From Peptoniphilus vaginalis (GTDB lineage: Bacteria; Bacillota; Clostridia; Tissierellales; Peptoniphilaceae), in contig NZ_FXLP01000005.1 in assembly GCF_900176605.1 (NCBI RefSeq), forward strand, positions 62,001 to 126,000: DNA of 64,000 nucleotides, written 5' to 3'. The number at the start of each line of letters is the position of its first letter. Within the stretch, counting starts at the first letter, position 1. Below are positions 31,765 through 40,233 of this stretch, one piece after another. The notes under the pieces are model-generated. The model saw only the letters and a list, made by a program, of their open reading frames with translations. It did not search any database and was not told the DNA's origin. A program made the position numbers and the translations under genes.

Positions 31765-32547
31765 TTGTTTGAAAAAGTAAATCTAAAGCATCCAGATAAA
31801 ATAGCAGATTGTATTGCTGGTGCAATTGTAGATTTAGCATATAAAGAAAAATATAATCCTAAAATAGCAGTTGAAGTGTTGCTAGGGCATGGAGACTGTC
31901 ATGTGATTATAGAAACGGACTGCAAGTTAAATAAAAAAGAAATTGAAAAAGCGATTAGGAGGATAGCAGGAGATGTCATAGTAGATATTAAAATTGTAGA
32001 GCAGGATATCCACCTATCAAATAATCAAAAAGAAAAGATAAGATGTGGGGACAATGGAATTTTTAAGGGAGTATCTACATCAGATGAAGAAAAGAAACTA
32101 TCTTTAATTGCTCGTGAAATCTATTCTAATTATCCTTACGATGGTAAATACATCCTTGATGGAGATAAACTCATCATCTGTCAGTCAAATGTACCAACAG
32201 AAATTTTAAAATCGATTTATCCTAAAGCAATCGTAAATCCATTAGGAGATTGGACTGGAGGATATAATGTTGATACTGGAGCAACTAATAGAAAACTCGG
32301 TTCTGATATGGGACAAGCAGTAACTGGTGGGGGTCTTCATGGTAAAGACCTATCTAAAGCTGATGTATCAGTTAATATTTATGCCCATCTAAAGGCACAA
32401 GAGGAAAATAGAGAGATTGAATTATCCTGTGCAATCGGAGATGAGACTGTTGATGGTATACCATATTCAAAAATTGTAGAAATTGCTAGAAACTACATTA
32501 ATTCTATTGGTGGTTTTGAGGAATTTGCTAAGTGGGGGCTAATATGA
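31765..32547 (+). CDS. Phage S-adenosylmethionine synthetase (short MetK)
   Basis: Resembles MetK, which makes SAM from methionine and ATP, but at 260 residues it is much shorter than the usual 380-400. Recognisable MetK blocks are HPDKIADCIAGAIVDLA near the N-terminus (substrate His and Asp), VEVLLGHGDCHVIIE, and DTGATNRKLGSDMGQAVTGG with GLHGKDLSKADVSVNIYA, matching the MetK GGxxxHGGGAFSGKDxTKVDRS region. It starts with TTG at 31765 behind AGGAGGT. Its stop overlaps the start of the methyltransferase gene by ATGA, suggesting a dedicated SAM supply for phage DNA methylation. Residues lost relative to full-length MetK could affect activity. Confidence 0.82.
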   Translation: MFEKVNLKHPDKIADCIAGAIVDLAYKEKYNPKIAVEVLLGHGDCHVIIETDCKLNKKEIEKAIRRIAGDVIVDIKIVEQDIHLSNNQKEKIRCGDNGIFKGVSTSDEEKKLSLIAREIYSNYPYDGKYILDGDKLIICQSNVPTEILKSIYPKAIVNPLGDWTGGYNVDTGATNRKLGSDMGQAVTGGGLHGKDLSKADVSVNIYAHLKAQEENREIELSCAIGDETVDGIPYSKIVEIARNYINSIGGFEEFAKWGLI

Positions 32548-33779
32548 TTACAACAAAAGAAATGAAATTAGTTGACATTGAAAAACTTGTACCCTATGTA
32601 AATAATGCAAGAACTCACTCACAAGACCAGATTAACAAACTGCGTTCATCAATTCGAGAATTTGGTTTTATTAATCCTGTAATTATTGATAAAGACTATG
32701 GAGTTATTGCAGGTCATGGAAGAATTATGGCAGCAAAGGAAGAAGGAATAAAAGAAGTACCTTGTGTCTTTGCAGACCACCTAAATGAGGCACAAAAGAA
32801 AGCTTATATCCTAGCTGATAACAGAATGGCTCTTGATGCTGGTTGGGATGAAGAACTACTAAGAGTAGAAATTGAATCATTAGAAGATTATGGTTTTAAT
32901 GTAGAACTAACTGGCTTTTCACCCGATGAACTATCTACTCTTTTTGATTTAGGAAATGATACACAAGATGATGACTTTGACGTAGAGGAAGAATTGGAAA
33001 AACCTACTTTTTCTAAAGCTGGAGATATATGGACATTAGGTAAGCACAAACTTGTTTGTGGAGATTCTAAAGATGAGACAAACTACGAGAAATTAATGGG
33101 AGAATCAAAAGCAAATCTTATCATCACAGACCCTCCATACAATGTAAACTATGAAGGATCAGCTGGTAAAATTAAAAATGACAATATGGAGCAAGGTAAA
33201 TTTTACGAATTTTTACTAAGCTCCTTTTTAAATATGGAAAAGTTCCTCGCAGATGATGGTTCGATATATGTTTTTCATGCTGATACAGAAGGACTTAATT
33301 TCAGAAAGGCATTTCAAGACGCTGGCTTTTATTTATCTGGTACTTGTATTTGGAAGAAACAGTCCCTTGTACTTGGAAGAAGTCCATATCAATGGCAACA
33401 TGAACCCATCCTATATGGTTGGAAGAAAAAAGGAAAACACAACTGGTACACAGGAAGGAAGGAGTCTACCATTTGGGAATTTGATAAACCAAGAAAAAAT
33501 GGTGACCACCCTACTATGAAACCTATTCCACTTTTATCTTATCCGATTAAAAACTCATCAATGACAAACTCTATTGTACTTGATCCATTTGGTGGAAGTG
33601 GAAGTACACTAATAGCTTGTGAACAAACTGATAGGATTTGTAGGATGATTGAACTTGATGAAAAATTTGTAGATGTCATTGTAAATAGATTTATTGAATT
33701 AGTTGGCAGTGATGAAGATGTAAGCCTTTTAAGAGACGGAAAAGAGTATAAGTATGAAGATGTTATTAATCTGACTTGA
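32544..33779 (+). CDS. ParB-like nuclease domain fused to a beta-class DNA methyltransferase
   Basis: A 411-residue phage methyltransferase. The N-terminal ParB/sulfiredoxin-like domain has the GHGRIMAAKEEG motif (about 55-66). The methyltransferase domain has catalytic DPPYNVNY (196-203) before SAM-binding DPFGGSGST (347-355), the beta-class order for N6-adenine or N4-cytosine methylation. I prefer ATG 32544 over GTG 32532. It follows the SAM synthetase by overlap. No restriction enzyme is adjacent, so the likely role is protection of phage DNA from host restriction or control of packaging. The target sequence is unknown. Confidence 0.9.
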   Translation: MITTKEMKLVDIEKLVPYVNNARTHSQDQINKLRSSIREFGFINPVIIDKDYGVIAGHGRIMAAKEEGIKEVPCVFADHLNEAQKKAYILADNRMALDAGWDEELLRVEIESLEDYGFNVELTGFSPDELSTLFDLGNDTQDDDFDVEEELEKPTFSKAGDIWTLGKHKLVCGDSKDETNYEKLMGESKANLIITDPPYNVNYEGSAGKIKNDNMEQGKFYEFLLSSFLNMEKFLADDGSIYVFHADTEGLNFRKAFQDAGFYLSGTCIWKKQSLVLGRSPYQWQHEPILYGWKKKGKHNWYTGRKESTIWEFDKPRKNGDHPTMKPIPLLSYPIKNSSMTNSIVLDPFGGSGSTLIACEQTDRICRMIELDEKFVDVIVNRFIELVGSDEDVSLLRDGKEYKYEDVINLT

Positions 33780-33822
33780 TATAAATCAGTATTTGAGTGA
33801 TATATGTATGTGAGGTGATTAG

Positions 33823-34038
33823 ATGATTTCAAGGGAAATTATACAAAAATTAAAAGAGACGTATCCAGTAGGTACAAGAGTAAAACTAATCCAAATGGAA
33901 GATGAACAGGCTCCACCAGTTGGAACTTTAGGCACAGTTTATGGAGTGGATTCCATTGGATCAATCCTAGTAAAATGGGATAATGGTTCAATGTTAAATG
34001 TAATTTTTAGGGAGGATATTATTGAAAAATCTAAATAA
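33823..34038 (+). CDS. DUF4314 family protein
   Basis: A 71-residue SH3-like beta protein. The pattern YPVGTRVKLIQMEDEQAPPVGTLGTVYGVDSIGSILVKWDNGSMLNV matches DUF4314, found in phages and integrative elements of Firmicutes. GAGGTGATTAG precedes the ATG. Function unknown; it sits between the methyltransferase and two small genes with repeated promoters. Confidence 0.85.
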   Translation: MISREIIQKLKETYPVGTRVKLIQMEDEQAPPVGTLGTVYGVDSIGSILVKWDNGSMLNVIFREDIIEKSK

Positions 34039-34053
34039 ATAACCATACATTGC

Positions 34054-34097
34054 TTGACTATTCCTCTATTGTACGGGAATATGTGTACAACAAAAGA
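34054..34097 (+). promoter_or_regulatory. TACGGGAATATGT promoter-like repeat, copy 1
   Basis: TTGACT (34055-34060), 17 bp, GAATAT (34078-34083), embedded in TTGTACGGGAATATGTGTACAA, whose ends TTGTAC and GTACAA are inverted. A 29-bp core (34069-34097) is repeated exactly at 34527-34555. Confidence 0.65.
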
Positions 34098-34109
34098 GGA
34101 GGTACAAAA

Positions 34110-34478
34110 ATGAAAAAGATTGAATTGTTAGAAAACATTAAAGAAAAAGAAGAATTTGAAGAAAACAAAATCAGTTACAGATTTTACTGGGCATATAGAG
34201 AATCCCAAAGGATAGGTCGAGACATCATAAACTTTGATGACATTGGATTCGAAGACAATCACGAAGATATGATAGAGAATCTTGAAAGGTTTGGGGTAAA
34301 AGAATTTACAATTTCAGACCAGTCAACAGGTCTTATGAAAGGGTTAAAAAGTTTTAAAAGAAAAGGTTACTTTCCTATAGACTTAATTGAAATAGATACA
34401 GGAAGGACTAATTGGAATTTCAAAGAAAGCAAAGAAGAAAAAGAATATACACCTGCACTTCTTTTTAAGAGAAATTAA
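34110..34478 (+). CDS. Hypothetical phage protein
   Basis: A 122-residue acidic/basic mixed protein, not recognised. I start it at ATG 34110 (MKKIELLENIKEKEEFEENK) with AGGAGGT directly upstream; a longer frame from 34050 reads through the promoter-like repeat. Contains ISYRFYWAYRESQRIGRDIINFDDIGFEDN and no membrane segment or cysteine motif. Similar small genes in integrative elements are preceded by the same TACGGGAATATGT leader, which suggests a shared accessory role. Confidence 0.65.
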   Translation: MKKIELLENIKEKEEFEENKISYRFYWAYRESQRIGRDIINFDDIGFEDNHEDMIENLERFGVKEFTISDQSTGLMKGLKSFKRKGYFPIDLIEIDTGRTNWNFKESKEEKEYTPALLFKRN

Positions 34479-34511
34479 GAATAGAAATAGAGAGTTAAGC
34501 AAGATAATTGC

Positions 34512-34555
34512 TTGACTTATCTCTCGTTGTACGGGAATATGTGTACAACAAAAGA
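34512..34555 (+). promoter_or_regulatory. TACGGGAATATGT promoter-like repeat, copy 2
   Basis: TTGACT (34513-34518), 17 bp, GAATAT (34536-34541), with the same 29-bp core as copy 1 (34527-34555) and the same TTGTAC/GTACAA inverted ends. Confidence 0.65.
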
Positions 34556-34571
34556 AAAGGAGAACATTACC

Positions 34572-34859
34572 ATGAAAAAAGACCTTTTAGAAAGATTAGA
34601 AGCAGAAGTTAAAGCTTGCAAAAGATACGCTGAAAGCTCAATAAAAAAATCAAAAGAAGGCAAGACTGGAGCAGCCATTAACCTTTTAGACATAGCGGGA
34701 ACAGCAAAGAAATGTGCAGACCAAGTTCATGAAGAACTTTGGGAGGTATCAAAAGGAAATTTAACAGATGAAGAATTTCAACTTTTTGCAGAATCAGAAA
34801 CACTAGAAAGAGAACTAAAGAAAGCATACAAAGAATTAAGCATAGCAAGACAAAGATAA
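34572..34859 (+). CDS. Hypothetical helical phage protein
   Basis: A 95-residue, highly charged, probably all-helical protein (MKKDLLERLEAEVKACKRYA; C-terminal LERELKKAYKELSIARQR). AAAGGAG lies upstream of ATG 34572; the frame extends back to 34512 through the promoter-like repeat, so the shorter form is preferred. No function recognised. It is followed by a hairpin-rich 100-bp gap and the large terminase. Confidence 0.62.
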   Translation: MKKDLLERLEAEVKACKRYAESSIKKSKEGKTGAAINLLDIAGTAKKCADQVHEELWEVSKGNLTDEEFQLFAESETLERELKKAYKELSIARQR

Positions 34860-34871
34860 AAATAAAATTCT

Positions 34872-34935
34872 AAATAGAGTTTAGGCTCTATTTGTCGTAG
34901 TAGAAGTCACAATCATGTGGCTATTTTTTATGCCT
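34872..34935 (+). terminator. Weak terminator-like structure before terL
   Basis: AAATAGAGTTTAGGCTCTATTTG (about 34874-34896) forms a short stem of AAATAGAG with CTCTATTT. The tail is not a clean T-run, so termination is doubtful; ATGTGGCTATTTTTTATGCC follows. Confidence 0.4.
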
Positions 34936-34957
34936 ATTTTTAGAGGAAGGAGGTCAA

Positions 34958-36547
34958 ATGAAATATAAACCAAGTAGATTTTTGCTTGAAACATCCCGAT
35001 ATGATAAAAACAAAGCAGACTATGCCGTCGCCTTTATAGAATGTCTGAAGCATACAAAAGGTCGATGGGCAGGCAAAGACTTCAAGCTTATTGACTGGCA
35101 AGAAGAAATCATAAGAGACTTATTTGGAATTGTAAAAGATACAGGATATAGACAATTTAATACAGCATATATTGAAATACCAAAGAAGATGGGAAAGTCT
35201 GAACTTGCAGCTGCTGTAGCACTTCTTTTAACTTGTGGTGATGGAGAAGAAAGAGCAGAGGTTTATGGATGTGCTGCTGATAGACAACAAGCAACTATTG
35301 TCTTCGATGTTGCAGCTGATATGGTAAGGATGAGCCCAGCCCTATCTAAAAGAGTAAAAATTCTAGCATCTCAAAAGAGGATGATATATAAGCCGACCAA
35401 TTCTTTTTATCAAGTCTTATCTGCAGAGGCTTATTCTAAACACGGATTTAATATTCATGGTGTGGTTTTTGACGAACTTCATACTCAGCCTAATAGAAAG
35501 CTTTTTGACGTTATGACCAAAGGGTCTGGTGATGCAAGAACCCAGCCCTTATATTTTCTTATAACAACTGCTGGAACGGATACGAAATCAATCTGCTATG
35601 AGACTCATCAAAAGGCAGTCGACATACTTGAAGGAAGAAAAACTGATCCAACTTTTTATCCTGTAATCTATGGAGCAGACAGGGATGATGACTGGACAGA
35701 TGAAAAAGTATGGCATAAGGCAAATCCGTCTCTTGGAATTACAGTTCCTATAGAAAAAGTAAGGCAAGCTTGTGAATCGGCTAAGCAAAATCCAACTGAA
35801 GAGAATGCCTTTAGACAACTAAGACTTAATCAATGGGTCAAACAATCAATTAGGTGGATGCCTATGGAAAAATGGGACCTATGTAATTTTGCTATTAATG
35901 AAGAAGAATTAAAAGGTAGAGTTTGTTATGGTGGTCTTGACCTATCAAGCACAACGGATATTACAGCTTTTGTTTTAGTCTTTCCTCCAGTAGATGAAGA
36001 TGATAAATATCAAATATTACCCTATTTTTGGTTGCCAGAAGATAACCTCGACCTAAGAGTAAAAAGAGACCATGTAAACTATGACCTTTGGAAAAAACAA
36101 GGCTATATTATGACAACAGAAGGTAATGTAGTCCACTATGGTTTTATAGAAAAATTTATAGAGGACTTAGGTGAGGTATATAACATTAGAGAAATTGCCT
36201 TTGACAGATGGGGAGCAGTTCAGATGATCCAAAACTTAGAAGGAATGGGTTTTACAGTTGTTCCCTTTGGTCAAGGATTTAAAGATATGTCTCCACCAAC
36301 AAAAGAACTCATGAAACTAACTCTCGAAAGAAAAATAGCCCATGGAGGTCATCCAGTTCTAAGGTGGATGATGGATAATATTTTCATACGAACTGATCCT
36401 GCTGGAAACATTAAAGCAGATAAAGAAAAATCTACAGAAAAAATAGATGGAGTAATTGCTACAATCATGGCCCTTGATAGAGCGATAAGATGTGGCAATG
36501 ATACAAGTGAATCGGTCTATGATGATAGGGGGTTGATTGTTTTTTAA
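34958..36547 (+). CDS. Large terminase subunit (TerL)
   Basis: ATP-driven packaging motor and nuclease, 529 residues, Terminase_1 type. Adenine/Q-like region DWQEEIIRDLFG, deviant Walker A IPKKMGKS (K80), Walker B GVVFDELHTQ (D172/E173), coupling motif ITTAGTD, and nuclease motif I YGGLDLSSTTD with a later acidic FDRWGA. AGGAAGGAGGTCAA precedes the ATG. It is separated from TerS by about 3.2 kb that contains metK, the methyltransferase and three small genes, all of which look like insertions in the packaging block. Confidence 0.94.
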   Translation: MKYKPSRFLLETSRYDKNKADYAVAFIECLKHTKGRWAGKDFKLIDWQEEIIRDLFGIVKDTGYRQFNTAYIEIPKKMGKSELAAAVALLLTCGDGEERAEVYGCAADRQQATIVFDVAADMVRMSPALSKRVKILASQKRMIYKPTNSFYQVLSAEAYSKHGFNIHGVVFDELHTQPNRKLFDVMTKGSGDARTQPLYFLITTAGTDTKSICYETHQKAVDILEGRKTDPTFYPVIYGADRDDDWTDEKVWHKANPSLGITVPIEKVRQACESAKQNPTEENAFRQLRLNQWVKQSIRWMPMEKWDLCNFAINEEELKGRVCYGGLDLSSTTDITAFVLVFPPVDEDDKYQILPYFWLPEDNLDLRVKRDHVNYDLWKKQGYIMTTEGNVVHYGFIEKFIEDLGEVYNIREIAFDRWGAVQMIQNLEGMGFTVVPFGQGFKDMSPPTKELMKLTLERKIAHGGHPVLRWMMDNIFIRTDPAGNIKADKEKSTEKIDGVIATIMALDRAIRCGNDTSESVYDDRGLIVF

Positions 36548-36591
36548 TATGGGTATATAGATAAAATAGAAACATTTTTGAGGTGATATTC

Positions 36592-37011
36592 ATGAGGAAT
36601 AGAGAAGATATTATTCGTTTATGGTTTGATATGTGGATAAAAAAACAAGACTTGGGAATTAAAGATATTTTTGCTAATGATATTGTGTATACAGAAAGTT
36701 GGGGGCCAAAGTATAATAATCGCAGTACACTCGAGTTATGGTTTAAAGAATGGAACAGTCGTGCAAAAGTTGAAACATGGGATATTGTACAATTTTTAGA
36801 CTTTAAAGACCAATCAATTGTGGAATGGCATTTTAAATCAGTGATGAATAATGGGAAAATTGATGAATTTAATGGAATTTCTTTGGTTAAATGGGATTTT
36901 GATAATAAAATAATAGAATTAAAAGAGTTTGGATGTAATATAGATAATTATAATCCATATGCTTATGGAGAGATTCCTAAATTTAGAAAAGAAAAGTCAA
37001 AGTGGTTTTAA
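36592..37011 (+). CDS. NTF2-like (SnoaL/nuclear transport factor 2) protein, cargo gene
   Basis: A 139-residue protein of NTF2-like fold: MRNREDIIRLWFDMWIKKQD, YTESWGPKYNNRSTLELWFKEWN, and a C-terminal sheet (VEWHFKSVMNNGKIDEFNGISLVKWD). Such proteins occur as small enzymes or binding proteins and are not phage structural parts. The start at ATG 36592 has GAGGTG upstream. It has a possible promoter of its own (TTGTTT 36537-36542, 17 bp, GATAAA) and its own terminator, so it is best read as a lysogenic cargo (moron) between terL and portal. Substrate unknown. Confidence 0.75.
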   Translation: MRNREDIIRLWFDMWIKKQDLGIKDIFANDIVYTESWGPKYNNRSTLELWFKEWNSRAKVETWDIVQFLDFKDQSIVEWHFKSVMNNGKIDEFNGISLVKWDFDNKIIELKEFGCNIDNYNPYAYGEIPKFRKEKSKWF

Positions 37012-37035
37012 CATATATTTATTCATGATATTTTT

Positions 37036-37064
37036 TAGCATCTACATTAGTAGGTGCTTTTTTC
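37036..37064 (+). terminator. Terminator of the NTF2-like cargo gene
   Basis: AGCATCTAC and GTAGGTGCT pair around ATTA (about 37037-37058) and are followed by TTTTTC. It lies just before the portal gene, so late transcription must read through it or restart. Confidence 0.75.
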
Positions 37065-37089
37065 ATACCAACTTTTAGGAGGTGGTAAT

Positions 37090-38355
37090 ATAAACATTTT
37101 AAATTTAATATTCACCCGAAAGGGCACAGGCAAGTCGAGAGACAAACCTAAAGACGGGGAGAGGATATCTTCATCGTTTTTTTTATTTGGAAGAACAACA
37201 GCAGGAAGGAATGTAAATGAATTTACTGCTATGCAAATGACAGCAGTTTATTCGTGCGTAAGGGTTCTTGCTGAAACCTTAGCAGGACTTCCTCTTCATC
37301 TATATAAAAGAGGAGATTCTAATTCAAAGGAAAAAGCAAAAGACCATGCCATATACTTCTTATTACATGACGAACCTAATGATGAAATGACTTCATTTGT
37401 ATTTAGAGAAACACTAATGACCCATCTATTACTTTGGGGGAATGCCTATGCTCAGATAATTCGAAATGGAAGAAATGAGGTCATAGGACTTTATCCCTTA
37501 ATGCCAAACAAGATGACTGTAATGAGAAGTGAAGATGGAGAAATCTTCTATAAATACAATCATAAATCTGAAGAAGTTTATCTTTTAAAAGAAGATGTCC
37601 TTCACATACCTGGACTTGGTTTTGATGGACTTATTGGATACTCGCCAATTACCATGGCTAAAAATGCCATTGGTATGGCTATGGCTTGTGAAGATTACGG
37701 AGCGTCATTCTTCCAAAATGGAGCACAACCAGGTGGAGTTTTAGAACATCCAGGAATTATTAAAGACCCAGAAAGAGTAAGGGAGTCATGGAATGCAGCC
37801 TTTCAGGGGCCTAAGAACGCCAACAAAGTGGCTGTACTTGAAGAAGGGATGAAATACCAACCTATAGCCATAGCACCAAGTGAGGCCCAGTTTTTGGAAA
37901 CTAGAAAGTTTCAGTTAAATGAGATAGCAAGGATATTCAGAATACCACCTCATATGATTGGTGACTTGGAGAAGTCATCATTTTCAAATATAGAACAGCA
38001 GTCACTTGAGTTTGTTAAATACACTCTCGATCCTTGGATTGTTCGTTGGGAGCAATCCTTAGAAAGAGCACTATTAACAAAGAAAGAAAAGGAATCCTAC
38101 TTTATTAAATTCAACCTTGATGGACTTCTAAGAGGAGACTATGAGTCAAGAATGAATGGATATGCCGTAGGAAGACAGAATGGGTGGATGAGTGCAAATG
38201 ACATAAGAGAATTAGAAAACCTTGATAGGATTTCAGCTGAAGAAGGTGGTGACTTATATCTTGTAAATGGAAATATGCTACCACTTGATAAGGCAGGTTC
38301 ATTCTATGAAAGTAAAAGAAATGGAGATAATGATACAAAAGATGAATCAAAATAA
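37090..38355 (+). CDS. HK97-family portal protein, apparent ATA start
   Basis: Dodecameric portal at the packaging vertex, about 421 residues. Typical blocks: TAMQMTAVYSCVRVLAETLAGLPLHLYKR, a WGNAYAQIIRN segment, YSPITMAKNAIGMAMACEDYGASFFQNGAQPGGVLE, and FRIPPHMIGDLEKSSFSNIEQQSLEF. AGGAGG (37077-37082) with a 7-nt spacer points to codon ATA at 37090, followed by NILNLIF as in homologues that start MNIL. No ATG, GTG or TTG fits that site; the TTG at 37054 would begin inside the preceding terminator. Confidence 0.87.
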   Translation: MNILNLIFTRKGTGKSRDKPKDGERISSSFFLFGRTTAGRNVNEFTAMQMTAVYSCVRVLAETLAGLPLHLYKRGDSNSKEKAKDHAIYFLLHDEPNDEMTSFVFRETLMTHLLLWGNAYAQIIRNGRNEVIGLYPLMPNKMTVMRSEDGEIFYKYNHKSEEVYLLKEDVLHIPGLGFDGLIGYSPITMAKNAIGMAMACEDYGASFFQNGAQPGGVLEHPGIIKDPERVRESWNAAFQGPKNANKVAVLEEGMKYQPIAIAPSEAQFLETRKFQLNEIARIFRIPPHMIGDLEKSSFSNIEQQSLEFVKYTLDPWIVRWEQSLERALLTKKEKESYFIKFNLDGLLRGDYESRMNGYAVGRQNGWMSANDIRELENLDRISAEEGGDLYLVNGNMLPLDKAGSFYESKRNGDNDTKDESK

Positions 38356-39028
38356 AATATTTTGGAACTGGAAAAAGGATTCAAATGAACTCTATATAGA
38401 TGGAGTTATAGCAGAAGAGTCTTGGTTTGATGATGAAATCACGCCAAGGCTCTTTTTTGAAGAATTAAAAAATAAAAGTGGAGACATAACTGTGTGGATC
38501 AACTCCCCTGGTGGAGATTGTATCGCAGCATCGAGAATTTACACCATGCTTTTAGAACACAAGGGAAATGTGACCATTAAGATTGATGGACTTGCAGCAT
38601 CAGCAGCATCGGTCATTGCTATGGCAGGAACTGAAGTATTGATGAGTCCTACATCATTAATGATGATTCACAACCCCTTAACTGTGGCAATTGGGGACTC
38701 AAAAGAAATGCAAAAAGCCATAGATATGTTAAAGGAAGTTAAGGAATCAATCATCAATGCCTATGAGATTAAGACAGGTTTATCCAGAGAAGAGATTTCT
38801 AATCTAATGGATGGAGAGACTTGGTTTGATAAGAATAAGGCCATCGAGATGGGTTTTTGTGATGGAACTCTCACTGACAAAAGAAAAGATGAAAAAGCTA
38901 CAAACATGGTCTTTTCAAGACGAGCAGTTACAAACTCACTTTTAACAAAGATAAATAAAGAAGTAAAGACTCACTCAATGAGTGAGGTAGAAGAAAGATT
39001 AAACAAAATTAAAAATACTTGGAGGTAA
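38342..39028 (+). CDS. ClpP-like prohead maturation protease (S14)
   Basis: Serine protease of about 228 residues that cleaves the capsid scaffold. Catalytic Ser87 lies in IDGLAASAASVIAMAG and His110 in LMMIHNPL; INSPGGD is the oxyanion-strand region. The start is uncertain: MNQNKIFWNW at 38342 fits homologues, with alternatives at 38330 and earlier overlapping the portal gene. Position between portal and capsid is standard for HK97-type phages. Confidence 0.9.
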   Translation: MNQNKIFWNWKKDSNELYIDGVIAEESWFDDEITPRLFFEELKNKSGDITVWINSPGGDCIAASRIYTMLLEHKGNVTIKIDGLAASAASVIAMAGTEVLMSPTSLMMIHNPLTVAIGDSKEMQKAIDMLKEVKESIINAYEIKTGLSREEISNLMDGETWFDKNKAIEMGFCDGTLTDKRKDEKATNMVFSRRAVTNSLLTKINKEVKTHSMSEVEERLNKIKNTWR

Positions 39029-39032
39029 TTAT

Positions 39033-40223
39033 ATGAACTTAAAAGAACTAATGGAAAAGAGAACTAAAGCTTGGGATGAGGCAAAGGCATTTGCTGAATC
39101 TAAGAAAGATGAAAAGGGTCTAATGTCTGATGAAGACTTCAAGACATATGAAGAGATGGAGAGAACTATCGAGAATTACACTCGTGAAATTGAAAGAAAG
39201 AAGAGGGAAGAAGAAATGGATAAAACTTTAGAAAAACCTACTACTCAAGCATTAACAAATGAACCTGCTACTTTTAATGAAGAAGAAAAACCAATGAGAG
39301 CAAGAAATGTTTATAAGAAGTCTATGATGAAGGCATTAAGAACTAACTTTAGAGATATTTCCAATGAATTAAAAGTTGGTACAGATGAAAGTGGTGGATA
39401 TTTAGTTCCAGAAGAAATGGAAGTAGATATTGTAAATGGACTTGAAGATGAAAATATTGTAAGAAAACTAGCTACAAAAGTTCAAACTTCTGGACTTCAT
39501 AAAATTAACATTGCTGCTACGAAACCAGCAGCCCTATGGGTAGAAGAAGGTGGTCAACTAACCTTTGGAGATGGCACATTCGATCAAGTATCTCTAGATG
39601 CACACAAACTCCATGTTGGTATTAAAGTAACTGAAGAACTTCTATATGATGCAGCCTTTAATTTAGAAAAATACATTACTGAAGAATTTACTAGAGCGTT
39701 AGCAAATGCTGAAGAGGATGCCTTCTTAAATGGCGATGGAGTAAATAAGCCTACAGGAATTTTTGACTCTAAAAAGGGTGGAGAACTTGGAGGAACAACA
39801 AAAGCTCAAACAATCACTGCAGATGAATTAATTGATTTAGTTTACTCCTTAGATAGGCCTTATAGGAAGAAAGCCGCCTTCATTTTAAATGATGCAACAG
39901 TTGCTCAAATTAGAAAGCTTAAAGATGTTAATGGTGCATATATTTGGCAACCATCACTTAAAGATGGAGAACCAGATAGACTTTTAGGATATCCTGCCTA
40001 CACATCAGCCTTTGCTCCAAAAGCTGAAAAAGGAAAGCTTGCAGTAGCCTTTGGCGATTTTTCATACTACAAGATTGGAGATAGAGGAAATAGGTCTTTT
40101 CAAGACTTAAAGGAACTATTTGCTGGAAATGGTATGGTTGGTTTCTTAGGTAAGGAAAGAGTTGATGGAATCTTAGTTTTAAGAGAAGCAGTTAAACTAT
40201 TAAAAATCGGTGCTACTGCCTAA
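39033..40223 (+). CDS. HK97-fold major capsid protein with N-terminal scaffold domain
   Basis: A 396-residue capsid precursor. Residues about 1-95 are a charged coiled coil (delta domain), including TYEEMERTIENYTREIERKKREEE-type heptads, that is probably removed by the ClpP-like protease. The mature part begins near residue 90 and contains GTDESGGYLVPEEM, AALWVEEGGQLTFGD, and KVTEELLYDAAFNLEKYI, all typical of the family. GGAGGTAATTAT precedes the ATG. Confidence 0.94.
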   Translation: MNLKELMEKRTKAWDEAKAFAESKKDEKGLMSDEDFKTYEEMERTIENYTREIERKKREEEMDKTLEKPTTQALTNEPATFNEEEKPMRARNVYKKSMMKALRTNFRDISNELKVGTDESGGYLVPEEMEVDIVNGLEDENIVRKLATKVQTSGLHKINIAATKPAALWVEEGGQLTFGDGTFDQVSLDAHKLHVGIKVTEELLYDAAFNLEKYITEEFTRALANAEEDAFLNGDGVNKPTGIFDSKKGGELGGTTKAQTITADELIDLVYSLDRPYRKKAAFILNDATVAQIRKLKDVNGAYIWQPSLKDGEPDRLLGYPAYTSAFAPKAEKGKLAVAFGDFSYYKIGDRGNRSFQDLKELFAGNGMVGFLGKERVDGILVLREAVKLLKIGATA

Positions 40224-40233
40224 GGAGTAAATT

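Noticed and set aside
31765-32547. Displaced host metK gene
   Set aside because: Too short for a housekeeping MetK and embedded, with overlap, in a phage packaging operon.
33253-33519. 88-residue plus-strand frame inside the methyltransferase
   Set aside because: Out-of-frame shadow within the methyltransferase domain; the main frame carries all motifs.
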